Origin: Mikania micrantha
Taxonomy: Eukaryota > Streptophyta > Magnoliopsida > Asterales > Asteraceae
DNA length: 64,000 nucleotides
Direction of reading: 5' to 3'
Assembly (NCBI GenBank): GCA_009363875.1
Contig: CM018694.1
Location: forward strand, 30,141,415 to 30,205,414
A model generated the notes under the pieces. That model searched no databases. It was not told the DNA's origin and was given only the letters and a program-made list of their open reading frames with translations. Each line of letters begins with the position of its first letter. Within the stretch, counting starts at the first letter, position 1. A program made the position numbers and the translations under genes. This document shows, piece after piece, positions 1 through 9,725 of this stretch.

Positions 1-53
1 AAAGTTTAATCTGGGACCTAAAATGGGACACGTGTAATCATGTGAAAAGTTTG
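1..53 (-). repeat. Distal piece of split LTR of unidentified element X
   Basis: Read on the minus strand, this piece continues the 14 bp at 13858-13871, which start TGTAACACCC like a gypsy LTR start. The two pieces are separated by the SIR element, and the last five bases here (GTTTG, 49-53) are its target-site duplication. The rest of X lies left of the window, so its family cannot be told. X in turn interrupts T1. The LTR reading is inferred from the start motif and the geometry only. Confidence 0.5.
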
Positions 54-688
54 TGTTGATGCAATTTATGTACCTAGTTCTATTTTGTAACATTCATCAT
101 GTAAAATTCAAGTTATATTAATGGAAGTTGTCTTTCTATATTGATCTTAATGTTTAATATTGATTATATGATTGTGTTATTGGTTGATTTGATTTATTAT
201 ATATTTGAGTATGAGTATGGTTCATTCGGCCGAATGACTCTATCGAATGAAGTCATTCGCCGAATGAAACCAGAGTATGTCTAGTCAGCGAATGAGTCAT
301 TCTCCGAATGACTCATTCGACTGAATTATCATTCGACAGATGCCATTCGCCGAATGAGTTGCTTCGGCCTCTCATTCGGCCGAATGTCGACTGGCTATAT
401 ATACAAGTTCAAATCGTTTCAACCCCAACTTTCTAAGAGCCCTCCTTCTTCCTAGAGATACCAGAGTCAAACCCTAGGAGATTAGAGCGGCCTTTGATCG
501 TCCAACTTCGATTCTCAACCCGTGGTGTTCGATTGTTGATTCCAAGTCGTTCCTACAACTTCGGATCACCACGGTTCCTGTTGATTTCGATTGGAAAACC
601 CTGGAATAGGATTCCGCACTATTCCAGAGGCTGTCGGGTAGATTTACATAGGAATCGGATTGTTTCCGAGCTCCAAATCGGTCCAACA
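54..688 (+). repeat. 5' LTR of SIR
   Basis: Starts TGTTGATG and ends GTCCAACA; matches 13223-13857 base for base in length (635 bp) with about 8 substitutions seen by eye. It carries a cluster of CATTCG/CGAATG palindromes (217-390) just upstream of a TATA box, where retroelement enhancers normally lie. ORF-like stretches in it repeat in the 3' copy and look like chance. Confidence 0.95.
396..403 (+). promoter_or_regulatory. TATA box of SIR 5' LTR
   Basis: TATATATA follows directly after the palindrome cluster, and the CCTTCTTCC tract downstream would fit the start of the R region. The same box stands at 13565-13572 in the 3' LTR. The transcript start was not determined. Confidence 0.65.
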
Positions 689-691
689 AAG

Positions 692-703
692 TGGTATCAG
701 AGC
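692..703 (+). other. Primer binding site (initiator tRNA-Met) of SIR
   Basis: TGGTATCAGAGC, three bases after the LTR end, is the usual plant copia complement to the 3' end of initiator tRNA-Met and primes minus-strand DNA synthesis. Confidence 0.92.
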
Positions 704-1282
704 TTTGGCTCTTGATTCTACTCGATTTCCACTCTAAATCATCAGATCTGAGTTTCCCAAAACCCTGATTTTCGTAACTTCCAAAAATCCTACTTTTCTT
801 GCTTTCCAAGTTACTATTTCATTGAAAAACCAAGGGTTTTTGTGGATTGTTTGTCAAAATTCTTTCCCAATTGTTTTGTTATCATGTCTTGAACTTCTGT
901 ACCAAATTTGGTGCTTAGATTTGGTCAAAATCACAAGATATCTCGATTTTCGTTGCTGAAAACCCCAGATCGCCGAATGACGATTGCGGCCGAATAAGTT
1001 CAGCCGAATAGCTCTCCATTCGCCGAATAGGTATCATTCGGCGAATAGCTCCTTCACCCTTTTCATTCGCCGAATAAGTCTCATACTCCACTCTCATTCG
1101 GCGAAAGAGTTCATTCGATCAGACATTCGCCGAATAGGTCATTCGATCATCCCATTCGCTAGTTGTCATACTCAGCATTCATTCGCCATATTCAGGTCAT
1201 TCGGTCCCCGACATTCGCCGCCCTCCATTCGCCAGTTTTCCTGAAATTTTTCTAAGTGTTGAATTTTATTACTTCTGATCAA
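704..1282 (+). repeat. SIR leader with CATTCG/CGAATG palindrome cluster
   Basis: This untranslated leader runs from the PBS to the gag ATG. From about 960 to 1235 it is packed with CATTCGSCGAATR-type palindromes and half sites, the same motif as in the LTR and downstream of pol. The 984-1244 open frame is a by-product of these repeats. Nothing else is recognised from 704 to 959. Confidence 0.8.
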
Positions 1283-2812
1283 ATGGAGGATCTAGCACTC
1301 ATGGCTAACCAAAACCATCGCATTCAGACTCTCTTATTGACAGAGAATGAGACAGGGAACTCAAATAAAGCTCCTAAGTTGTTGACTTTAGATGATTACC
1401 CTCATTGGAAGTATAGATTTGAGATCCATATCAATGGGGTGGATACAAATCTGTGGATGATGATAGAAGGAGGTTATTTGAGGCCTTTGAACGAGGATGG
1501 AACTCCTATGCTTGTTACAAGAATGACCGAGCCTCAAAGGAAGTTGTATGACTATGAGAAGAAAGCATATGCCATTTTGTCACAGTCCATTGCTACAGAC
1601 ATCTTCCATCAGTTTAGACAATTTACATCTTCCAAATACCTCTGGGATGCCTTACAACAAAGATATGAGGGGAATGATGCGTTGAAGAGCATTAAGTCTA
1701 AAGCTTTGAGAAAAGAATTCAATAGCTTTATGTATGTGGGTAATGAGTCACTTGATGAACTGATTGCTAGGTTTTATCATTTGTTGAGTGAGTTGTTCAA
1801 CCATGAGGTCAAAACTACAACTCAGGAGAAGATTCAGTGTTTGGCAGATGCTCTACCTCCAAAGTGGGAGTCTTTCTTGATGGTACTCAAGCAAAACCAG
1901 ATGTTGGCTCATATGGACATCAATGATTTTATTCAGAAACTGAAAGAGCAGGAGATAGAGAACAAATAGAAAGCCAAGAGGGTTGTGCAAGTTCAGGATC
2001 CTTCTCTATACTACTCCACTCCCACAGTCGATAAATCCACAACTCATGCTCCTCTGAAGACTGCTTTTGTTTCTAAAACATCTGAGGCTCCATCTACAGC
2101 TCAGATGCATTTCAGTCAATCTTCTTCAACAAGTTCACAACAAGAGCATCATCAGCCTACCGCCATTGTGAAAACAGAGAACTTTGACAAGGTCACAGTA
2201 GAGGTTGCAAAAGAGCATATGGGCCTTTTGTCAACATTGGTTAGCTCATATGATGGATTAGTTGCTGGTCAGATCGGCAATCCATATTTGACCAATGATG
2301 ACTACTCTCAGATTGATCCTGATGACATGGAGCGAATTGACATTATGTGGGCATTGGCTAGTGCGGTTAGGAGAGCTAAGGAGTTTGTTAAAAGAACTGG
2401 GAAGGATATCACTCTGAACAATGAGTCCAAGTTTGGGTTTGATATGGCATCTGTGACATGCTACAACTGTGGTGAGAAGGGTCATTTTGCCAGGCAGTGC
2501 AAACAGCCAAAGAAAGCAGGGAACAAAAATCCATTTCAGCATCAGAAATCCTCTACCGCCAATCCAGAAAGGAGACTAGTCCCCATTGATTCTCCTTCTC
2601 AAGCTGGATCTTCATCCTCTGCAAGTAAAGCTTTAATGGTTCAACAGGATGAAGGGGTGAACTGGGATTTCAGATTCAATGCTGATAAAGAAGAACAAGA
2701 TAAAGCTTGTGTTGCTGAGATTCAACAATCTGAAGTTCAAAGTGAGGAAAGAATTCGGGAAGACTCAATGGTGAATGATGATAAAGTCTCAAATTCAGAA
2801 TCGATAGCATGA
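1283..2812 (+). CDS. gag: SIR gag, N-terminal part with in-frame TAG
   Basis: This encodes the capsid and first nucleocapsid region of a copia Gag. ATG 1283 starts MEDLALMANQ; the open frame extends slightly upstream only through non-ATG codons. The first part has the copia Gag pattern (DDYPHWKYRFEIHI, then a DLF-like core and a 'LPPKWESF' block near residue 195). An in-frame TAG at 1967-1969 splits it, but the same frame resumes at once and carries the CCHC knuckle CYNCGEKGHFARQC (2459-2499). The frame ends at TGA 2810-2812, overlapping the next ORF by ATGA. Either the TAG is a recent mutation or Gag is made by readthrough; recent mutation seems likelier. The protein would coat the genomic RNA in cytoplasmic virus-like particles. 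Confidence 0.88.
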
Positions 2813-4197
2813 CAGATTCAGACACTCAAGATTCTGATGCTGAAGCTGATGACTCCTCTACTCAATTTGCTTTGATGGTAAACTCTTCTGCTTCATCAGA
2901 GTCAGATCAGGTATACACTGATTGTTCATCTTCACATTCAGAGTGTTTTAATTGTGTTGATCTTAGAAGTAAGGTCCTTGTTTATCAGACACATAACAAT
3001 GCTTTGATGAATGATCTCGACTTATGCATTGAAGCTAACAAAATTTTAAAATCTAATGAAAAAGATTTTCAAGCTAAAATTGATCTTTTAAACAGACAAT
3101 TGCATGAAGCCGAGATTGCAGTGCTGAATAAGCAAGATGCTATCACTTCTTATCTCAATACCATTAATGAGATTAAGAAAAAGTTAGCAATAGTCGAATG
3201 TGACTATGAGACTCTAGGTCAGAAGCTCAAGAGCTATGAAAGCTCTTCTTATATCATTGAGCATATGATCAGTAGGGGTACTGATCAGGGGAAGGAACCG
3301 GTAAATTATCAAAATTGTCCTCCACCAATCCTCAATGCCTTTGTCAATACTCCAAATGACAAAGATGTAAAGGATTTTCAAGTTACTACTCCGTTAGTAA
3401 TAGATCCAGTTAGTCTGAGTACAAATCAGAGTTCATCACAGACTAAGGGATCACTGGTGGATGGAGTTGTTGAAGATTGGGTCTCTGATTCTGAGGATGA
3501 ATCAGATTATTCATCTAAGCAAAGTACTCCTCAGAATCAAACTCCTATTGTCATGAAAGGTGACCCAATCTGCAAATCAAAGATTTACAAAGAATTATGC
3601 TTTGTTAAAGCTTCAAAAGAGTCTGAAGCTAATTGTGCTACCAATTCAGCTCTGTTTGGTAACAAAGGGAAAAAGGGTTTGGGTTTTGAACAAGATTGTC
3701 AGAAAGCAAATGTCTTTAAATCAACTAAAAAATCTTTTTCTGATCTAAAACATTTTCATAAGAAAGGTGATAAAGTTTGTTTTGAATGTGGTGAGTCAGG
3801 GCATATTGTGAGATTTTGCCCTCAGTTGATCAGGCCTAAGGTTGTTTCTTTCAAAAACTTAAAATCTGCTTTACCAAAACCGGTAAAATCTGTACCTAAG
3901 CCTGTTCAACTAAAGTCTAAACCACCAATTCAGTTTAAGACTTCAGACAAGGGAAAAGGAAAACTGGAAACTTTGAATGTTCCAAATGTGATTAAAGTTA
4001 ACAAAGCAAAATCATCATCCATTTATCTGAAAACCTCTTTTAATAAAAATGCAATTTGGAAAGTTAAATCATCGGAGGATTCTGTTCCACCAATTTCAGA
4101 TAACTCTCTTCCTAAAGGGAAATGGATTGATATTTGGATCCGAGACTCTATGGGTCAACCCAAGACTGTAAAGGCTTGGGTTCCCAAGGTAAACTAA
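2809..4197 (+). CDS. gag: SIR gag, C-terminal part with second CCHC knuckle
   Basis: A 462-codon ORF in the -1 frame relative to the upstream part, starting in the ATGA overlap. It is acidic and Ser-rich at first, then has a predicted coiled-coil stretch (about residues 55-150: LCIEANKILKSNEKDFQAKI and following), and then the zinc knuckle CFECGESGHIVRFC (3778-3819) followed by a Lys-rich tail ending in AWVPKVN. Two distant knuckles and a long tail fit the unusually long Gag of Sireviruses. The start may be a true separate start, a frameshift site or the result of an indel; the sequence alone does not decide. The ORF stops 14 nt before the open pol frame. Confidence 0.85.
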   Translation: MTDSDTQDSDAEADDSSTQFALMVNSSASSESDQVYTDCSSSHSECFNCVDLRSKVLVYQTHNNALMNDLDLCIEANKILKSNEKDFQAKIDLLNRQLHEAEIAVLNKQDAITSYLNTINEIKKKLAIVECDYETLGQKLKSYESSSYIIEHMISRGTDQGKEPVNYQNCPPPILNAFVNTPNDKDVKDFQVTTPLVIDPVSLSTNQSSSQTKGSLVDGVVEDWVSDSEDESDYSSKQSTPQNQTPIVMKGDPICKSKIYKELCFVKASKESEANCATNSALFGNKGKKGLGFEQDCQKANVFKSTKKSFSDLKHFHKKGDKVCFECGESGHIVRFCPQLIRPKVVSFKNLKSALPKPVKSVPKPVQLKSKPPIQFKTSDKGKGKLETLNVPNVIKVNKAKSSSIYLKTSFNKNAIWKVKSSEDSVPPISDNSLPKGKWIDIWIRDSMGQPKTVKAWVPKVN

Positions 4198-4216
4198 TTG
4201 TCTCTTTATTGTGCAG
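4189..4216 (+). other. 28-nt GT...AG segment at the SIR gag-pol junction
   Basis: The segment starts after AAG with GTAAAC, holds CTAAT, and ends in TTTATTGTGCAG before G. Both gag and pol stops that separate the frames lie within it, and its length (28, not a multiple of three) equals the frame offset between the two ORFs. It looks like a miniature intron but is far shorter than known plant introns. Function is inferred only. Confidence 0.4.
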
Positions 4217-7200
4217 GTTGCCCCAAAAGCTGGAGTTAACAGCAATTGGATCGTTGATAGTGGGGCTTCCAGACACATGACTGGTGATATTTCTCTGCTC
4301 ACCAATGTGAATGCAGTTCGGGGTGGATATGTTGCTTTTGCTGGAGATAAAGGCGGTTTTATTACAGGAGAGGGAATTCTGACAAATGGACAAGTTTCAT
4401 TTGATAATGTCAGATATGTTAAACAGCTGGAAAACAACCTCCTGTCAGTCTCTCAGATTTGTGACAAAGAGTACAAGGTCTTATTTGATGAGTCAAAATG
4501 TTACATTCTCAAGCAAGGTGTTAAGATCCCTGAAGATTGGATTTTGATGTCTGCTCCAAGAAAGCAAGATTTGTACGTTCTCAATATGGCCACAGCTTCA
4601 ACTACATCCTCCACAGCCTCATGTTTTATGACAAAGGCAACTGAAAAAGATTCAATCCTTTGGCATAAGAGGATGGATCATTTGAGTTTACGCAAAATGA
4701 ATCATTTGGTTCATAATAGTCTGGTTGAGGGAGTTAGCTTGAAAAATTTTAAGCTGTCTGATATCTGTGTATCCTGCAAGAAGGGAAAGCAATCTAAGCA
4801 GTCTCATAAGCTGAAAAAGTTTCACTCAATCAATGTTCCTCTTGAGCTTCTCCACATGGATTTATTTGGTCCATTGAATCGGAAGAGTATAGCTGGAGAT
4901 CAATACTGTCTTGTCATCACTGATGAGTATTCCAGATACTCTTGGGTTTTCTTTTTGAAGGAGAAATCTGAAATGTTTGATTGCATTCAAGTTTTGGTTA
5001 CCAAACTTGAATCACTTTATAAGCTCAAGATTCGTCAGTTTCGAACTGATAATGGAACGGAGTTCAAAAATCACAACATGGAAAATTTTTGTAATACAAG
5101 AGGCATTGTGCAACAATTTAGTGCTCCATATGTTCCTCAAATGAATGGTGTTGCTGAACGCAAAAATAGGACATTGATTGAGGCTGCTAGAACCATGCTT
5201 GCTGATTCTTCCCTGCCGGTTCAATTCTGGAATGAAGCTGTAGCAAATGCTTGCTATACATTGAACCGGGTACTAATTGTAAAAAGACATGGGAAGACTT
5301 GTTTTGAACTACTCCACAACAGAAAGCCAAATCTTAAGTATCTAGAACCATTTGGTGCACCGTGCACTATGCTTAAGAAACATGAGCAGGGAAAGTTCAA
5401 TGAAAAGGTGGAAGAAGGGTATTTTCTTGGGTACAGCACTCCAAACAAAAGAGTTTACAACACATCAACTCATAATGTGGAAGAGTGGTACCATGTTGAT
5501 GTTAAGAAATATTCTATGCCCCCACCTGGAAAAGGCCCAGACTGGATGTTTAATTATTCTGGTCTTTTTGACTCTTCCAATATGCCCCCCATGTATTCAG
5601 ATGAAGATGTTGCTGTTCAGATGTTGTATGATGCACATAATGCACCTGATGAAACTTTTCAACCTTCATCTGCATCCGTTCCTACTACACAGATAAATGA
5701 TGACAGCTCAGACACAGATGACAATCCTCCAGCTGCTCCTGAACCAGTTGTTGATAATCTTGTACCGGGTCTTGAGGATTTGAATCTGAATAACTTAGAT
5801 CCTGAGGTTGAGGTTCCAGCTCATCCTGTTGGAAGAATTAATCGTATTCATCCTCAAGATAACATTATTGGGAGTCCTTTGGATGGAGTGAAGACTCGAA
5901 GTCAGATTTCTTCAGGAGGTCTTGCTGACATTCTTGATTTTGCAGATGTAAGCTTTTGTGCTCATTCCTGCTTTATTTCTCAAGTTGAACCGCGTACTGT
6001 CACTGAAGCTCTCAAGGAAGAATCATGGGTTGATGCAATGCAAGAAGAACTTTTGCAATTCAAAAACTTAGGTGTCTGGCAATTGGTTGACAGACCTAAA
6101 AGTGCAAAAGTCATTGGCACTCGATGGGTTCTTCGTTGCAAGAAAGATGATCATAGGATCATAGTGCGAAACAAGGCACGTCTGGTGGTTCAAGGATTCA
6201 GACAGATTGAGGGATTGGATTACAATGAAGTATTTGCACCAGTTGCTAGACTTGAAGCCATTCGTATCTTCTTGGCTTATGCATCCTTCAAAAAGTTCAA
6301 AGTCTATCAAATGGATGTAAAAAGTGCTTTTCTTCATGGTGTGATAAGTGAAACAGTGTACGTAAGTCAACCTCCCGGGTTTGAGGATCCATTGCATAGA
6401 GACCAAGTCTACAAACTAGACAAAGCCTTATATGGATTACATCAAGCACCGCGAGCCTGGTATGAAACATTGTCCACACACCTTCTGAACAACGGGTTCA
6501 GAAGAGGTGTTATTGACTGTACACTGTTCATACGAGAAAAGGATGGAGACTTACTCTTGGTGCAAGTATATGTGGACGACATCATCTTCGGTTCTACAAA
6601 TGATGATCTGTGCAAAGATTTTGAAAAGGTTATGAAAGAGAAGTTCGAGATGAGCTCAATGGGGGAAATGAAATTCTTTCTGGGATTACAAGTAGATCAG
6701 TCTGAGGCAGGAATCTTCATTCATCAAACCAAATATGTTGGGGACATACTGAGCCGGTTCAGTATGTCTGATGCAAAGCCTGCTGGTACCCCACTGGCTG
6801 TCAATCACGGGATTACACCAGATGAAAAGGGGGAGTTAATTGATGCTACTTTGTACCGAGGAATGATTGGGTCTCTCATGTATCTTACTGCTTCTCGGCC
6901 AGACATCATGTTCGCCACATGCTTATGTGCAAGATATCAATCAAAGCCAAGAGTGTCTCATCTGATTGTTGTCAAAAGAATAATGCGTTATTTGAAGGGT
7001 ACACCGAATCTTGGGCTATGGTACCCTAATGATGATAACTTTGAGCTAACTGCATACAGTGATTCAGATTATGGTGGATGCAAAAGAGATTTCAAGTCAA
7101 CATCGGCAGGATGTCAGTTCTTTGGAAACCGATTAGTCACCTGGCAGTGCAAGAAGCAGACGTCGGTGTCTACTTCAACTTGTGAAGCTGAATATATTGC

Positions 7201-7543
7201 TGCTGCTAGTTGCTGTTCTCAAATCATCTGGATACAACAGCAACTCAGGGACTATGGGTTACATTTTTCTAACACTCCTATCTATGTTGATAATACTGCT
7301 GCCATAGCTGTCACTAAAAATCCTGTTCAGCATTCCAAAACAAAACACATCGACATTAAATACCACTTCATACGTGATTGTTTTGAAAAGAAATTAATCG
7401 ATGTTGTTAAAATTCACACAGATCACCAGAAAGCCGACCTTTTTACAAAAGCGTTTGATAAATCCAGATTTTTATATCTGTTATCGGCTAATGGTGTTTT
7501 TCCAAAAGATGGAATCCAATCTGCATCTGAATCTAATAAATGA
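4211..7543 (+). CDS. pol: SIR pol polyprotein (protease, integrase, RT, RNase H)
   Basis: An uninterrupted copia-order Pol of about 1110 residues; the first codon is GTG, so expression must depend on gag. Protease: DSGASRHMTG near residue 16. Integrase: HHCC finger about 150-200 (HKRMDH...CVSCKKGK), catalytic Asp in LLHMDLFGP (about 214) and TDNGTEF (about 279), Glu in NGVAERKNRT (about 315). RT: MDVKSAFLHG motif and YVDDIIFGS (about 786). RNase H: YSDSDYGG (about 951), EAEYIAAASC (about 993), and HIDIKYHFIRD near the end. All catalytic motifs I can name are present, which is rare in this window. It would copy the RNA to DNA in particles and insert it in the nucleus. Confidence 0.96.
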   Translation: MQVAPKAGVNSNWIVDSGASRHMTGDISLLTNVNAVRGGYVAFAGDKGGFITGEGILTNGQVSFDNVRYVKQLENNLLSVSQICDKEYKVLFDESKCYILKQGVKIPEDWILMSAPRKQDLYVLNMATASTTSSTASCFMTKATEKDSILWHKRMDHLSLRKMNHLVHNSLVEGVSLKNFKLSDICVSCKKGKQSKQSHKLKKFHSINVPLELLHMDLFGPLNRKSIAGDQYCLVITDEYSRYSWVFFLKEKSEMFDCIQVLVTKLESLYKLKIRQFRTDNGTEFKNHNMENFCNTRGIVQQFSAPYVPQMNGVAERKNRTLIEAARTMLADSSLPVQFWNEAVANACYTLNRVLIVKRHGKTCFELLHNRKPNLKYLEPFGAPCTMLKKHEQGKFNEKVEEGYFLGYSTPNKRVYNTSTHNVEEWYHVDVKKYSMPPPGKGPDWMFNYSGLFDSSNMPPMYSDEDVAVQMLYDAHNAPDETFQPSSASVPTTQINDDSSDTDDNPPAAPEPVVDNLVPGLEDLNLNNLDPEVEVPAHPVGRINRIHPQDNIIGSPLDGVKTRSQISSGGLADILDFADVSFCAHSCFISQVEPRTVTEALKEESWVDAMQEELLQFKNLGVWQLVDRPKSAKVIGTRWVLRCKKDDHRIIVRNKARLVVQGFRQIEGLDYNEVFAPVARLEAIRIFLAYASFKKFKVYQMDVKSAFLHGVISETVYVSQPPGFEDPLHRDQVYKLDKALYGLHQAPRAWYETLSTHLLNNGFRRGVIDCTLFIREKDGDLLLVQVYVDDIIFGSTNDDLCKDFEKVMKEKFEMSSMGEMKFFLGLQVDQSEAGIFIHQTKYVGDILSRFSMSDAKPAGTPLAVNHGITPDEKGELIDATLYRGMIGSLMYLTASRPDIMFATCLCARYQSKPRVSHLIVVKRIMRYLKGTPNLGLWYPNDDNFELTAYSDSDYGGCKRDFKSTSAGCQFFGNRLVTWQCKKQTSVSTSTCEAEYIAAASCCSQIIWIQQQLRDYGLHFSNTPIYVDNTAAIAVTKNPVQHSKTKHIDIKYHFIRDCFEKKLIDVVKIHTDHQKADLFTKAFDKSRFLYLLSANGVFPKDGIQSASESNK

Positions 7544-7665
7544 TCATCAACTTTTTCTTAGATAATTTTCGTTTTTGTTTATTTACTTATCGCATTTCAA
7601 TTCTCTCTTGTATAGTTTATTTTATTTTTCAAAAACCCAAAAAGATTTTCTATTTTTAGGTTTTT

Positions 7666-7673
7666 AGGGGGAG
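7666..7673 (+). other. Internal polypurine-like tract after pol
   Basis: AGGGGGAG preceded by a T-rich tract, about 125 nt after the pol stop. In copia elements lacking a third ORF this is where the plus-strand primer and the 3' LTR would stand. Here the LTR is 5.5 kb further on, so this may be a relict or an extra plus-strand primer. Multiple polypurine tracts have been described in Sireviruses. Confidence 0.5.
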
Positions 7674-8021
7674 ATATTATGATATTTGAAAAACCAAAAA
7701 CAATAGAAAATTTGAAAAAAACAAAAACAATAGAAAAATTAAAAATTGAGATGGTCTTGCTTAATAAAGTAGTGCATTAATCTTATCATGTCATATAAGC
7801 AGAAGTGAATGTATGAACTAAAATCACAAGAGAATTGTGATGGGATGTACTGATAGGCTGACTATACAAAATGAATAAACAACTTGTGATAACTTAGAAA
7901 GTTTGATCTGTGGGATCCATTTTATTAAATCATTTGAGTGAGAAACGGTTTTTGACTCAAATCAAGCATACACCTGTCATCATGGAATCAAATGAGGTTT
8001 CATTCAAAGAAAAATAAAGGC

Positions 8022-8172
8022 AAGCTGGTATTAAGCTTGATGAAAAACTAAAAACAAGCGGGTATTAAGGTTGAGGAAAATCAAAAACAAGCTGGTATTA
8101 AGCTTGATGAAAAACTAAAAACAAGCTGGTATTAAGCTTGAAGAAAACCTAATGCAAGCTGGTATTAAGCTT
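8022..8172 (+). repeat. Five-copy tandem repeat, unit about 30-35 bp
   Basis: The core RCAAGCKGGTATTAAGSTTG recurs five times separated by short A-rich linkers (GATGAAAAACTAAAAA and similar). Each core holds the dyad AAGCTGG/TTAAGCTT. It lies in the SIR spacer and does not encode a protein. Confidence 0.85.
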
Positions 8173-8802
8173 GAGAAATACTTAAACAAATAAAGTTCGA
8201 TTCCATACATGTGCCATATTGCTGGGACGGACCTAGCTGAAGCCATCCATTTGGATAGAACAAGAAAAATAAAAAAAATAATAAATGTTTGAATCTTATT
8301 GAATTCATGATGACTGGTTTTAAGATATGCTGAAATGAGTTTTGAACTGTTTTTGATCTTTATTGGTGAAATGAATTGGGGAACTCAATCAGAAAATATG
8401 AGTGATCATATAGTTTGTTTAGTAGTTATGTATTGTTCGGTTTATGTCTGGACAAATATATCAGTAATCGTATGATAATGAAATTGCGTTGGAAGTTAAA
8501 CATTCATTGAAGATAATGTGATGTGATTAGAGATATGTGTTAGTTTATTAATGGACTTCTCACAAAAACATGTGATTATTTGTTTTTAATTATTGTTTGT
8601 ACAGTTGTAATGGCTGTTTAAAAAAAAATAATAATACAAAAAGATTTTCTATTCTCAATCTAGTTTTAGATGATCATTTGTAGATTTGGATGTCTGTCAT
8701 ATCTGAATCCTGAACCAACCAGACATATCTTCATAATTTGTTAAAAGTTTGTTGCTCAAAATGTCAAATGTTGAAAAAGTTGAGTTTTGGAGGTTTTCAT
8801 CT

Positions 8803-9135
8803 CTCATTCGTCCGAATGAGAGGTAAAGTTCATAAATTCGGCCGAATGAACTCATTCTGCGTATGAGTCATTCGACCGAATCAATCATACAAAGTGTTCA
8901 TCATTCGGCGAATGAAGGGTGTCGAATGTCTCATTCAACATTCTCATTCGGCGAATCAGTATCGTCGAATGTTTCAATCGCAACACCCATTCGGCGAATG
9001 AGACTAATTTACATCAGACCTTTCGCCTAGCTCATTCGGCGAATGAGCTTGACTATATAATAGTCCTTCGGCCGAATGAAGGTCATTCGACCATTTTCTC
9101 TTTCGCTACATCAGAGTGCACCTCATTCGGCGATT
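8803..9135 (+). repeat. CATTCG/CGAATG palindrome cluster in SIR spacer
   Basis: At least ten full or partial copies of the CATTCGGCGAATG type, with half sites pointing both ways. It is the same motif as in the LTR and leader of the same element. Confidence 0.85.
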
Positions 9136-9447
9136 CACACACATTTTCAGTTCTTTCGATTTTCTGTGATCCTTGTTAACCCTGCTTCTGACAATCACAT
9201 TCTATTTCATCTCAGGTATATGGGGAATGATTGACAGACATTTTCAACCGTGGAATCATGGAAAACAGATAGAAATTTTGGGATTTAGGGTTTTATTTTT
9301 CGCCGTGTCAATAGATCATCAAAATGAACTTAAAACTATCTAAGTGGAGTTTTAAATGTCTTAGTCGGTTGATTCTGAGTGTGTATATACAAATTTTGTG
9401 GGCTGATTCGTGATTTTTGAAAAGAGGGATTTTGAATTCAAAATGAG

Positions 9448-9649
9448 CGCCGAATGTCGTCATTCGGCGAATGACTCATTCGGCGAATGAAGTTCATTCG
9501 ACGAATGGCTCATTCGACGAATGACTAGCCTTGCCTATGTCTCATTCGACGAATGAGGGTTATTCGACGAATGAACCCCATTCGGCGAATGACTCATTCG
9601 ATCATAGGCTTCATTCGGCGAATGAATGTCATTCGGCCAATCTGTTGAA
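9448..9649 (+). repeat. Second CATTCG/CGAATG palindrome cluster in SIR spacer
   Basis: About nine near-perfect 13-bp palindromes (CATTCGGCGAATG and CATTCGACGAATG) at spacings of roughly 15-25 bp, ending shortly before the splice acceptor of the third ORF. If the 9214-9724 interval is an intron, this cluster is inside it. Confidence 0.88.
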
Positions 9650-9693
9650 ATTTAAATCTGATTTTTAATTTCAGTTTCCTGTTGACTGACTTG

Positions 9694-9724
9694 TACTAAC
9701 CTGTCTATTTCTTTTGTTGTTCAG
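9694..9724 (+). promoter_or_regulatory. Branch point and 3' splice site before SIR third ORF
   Basis: TACTAAC (9694-9700), the optimal branch-point sequence, then a pyrimidine-rich tract and TTGTTCAG ending at 9724. Branch A to AG is 25 nt, and the third-ORF ATG starts at 9726, one base after the AG. CTCAG|GTATAT at 9209-9219 is a fitting local donor, though a donor in the leader is equally possible. Confidence 0.65.
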
Positions 9725-9725
9725 T

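Larger units (their letters stand above)
7544..9725 (+). other. SIR non-coding region between pol and third ORF
   Basis: About 2.2 kb without a credible gene. It contains a polypurine-like tract near 7666, a short tandem repeat (8022-8172), two palindrome clusters (8803-9135 and 9448-9649), a possible 5' splice site at 9213/9214 and a strong 3' splice site at 9724. The open frame 8919-9179 lies inside repeats and is discarded. Confidence 0.8.

Noticed and set aside
217..390. Regularly spaced palindromes resembling a CRISPR array
   Set aside because: Spacing is irregular, repeats are short palindromes inside an LTR duplicated at both element ends, and the DNA is plant nuclear.
494..715. Open frames in both strands at the SIR LTR end (also 13663-13875)
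   Set aside because: Present in both LTR copies and crossing the PBS; chance frames in a U5 region.
984..1244. Open frame in the SIR leader
   Set aside because: Lies wholly in the CATTCG palindrome cluster; peptide is a translation of the repeats.
8919..9179. Open frame in SIR spacer
   Set aside because: Same reason: repeat-derived, no family resemblance.
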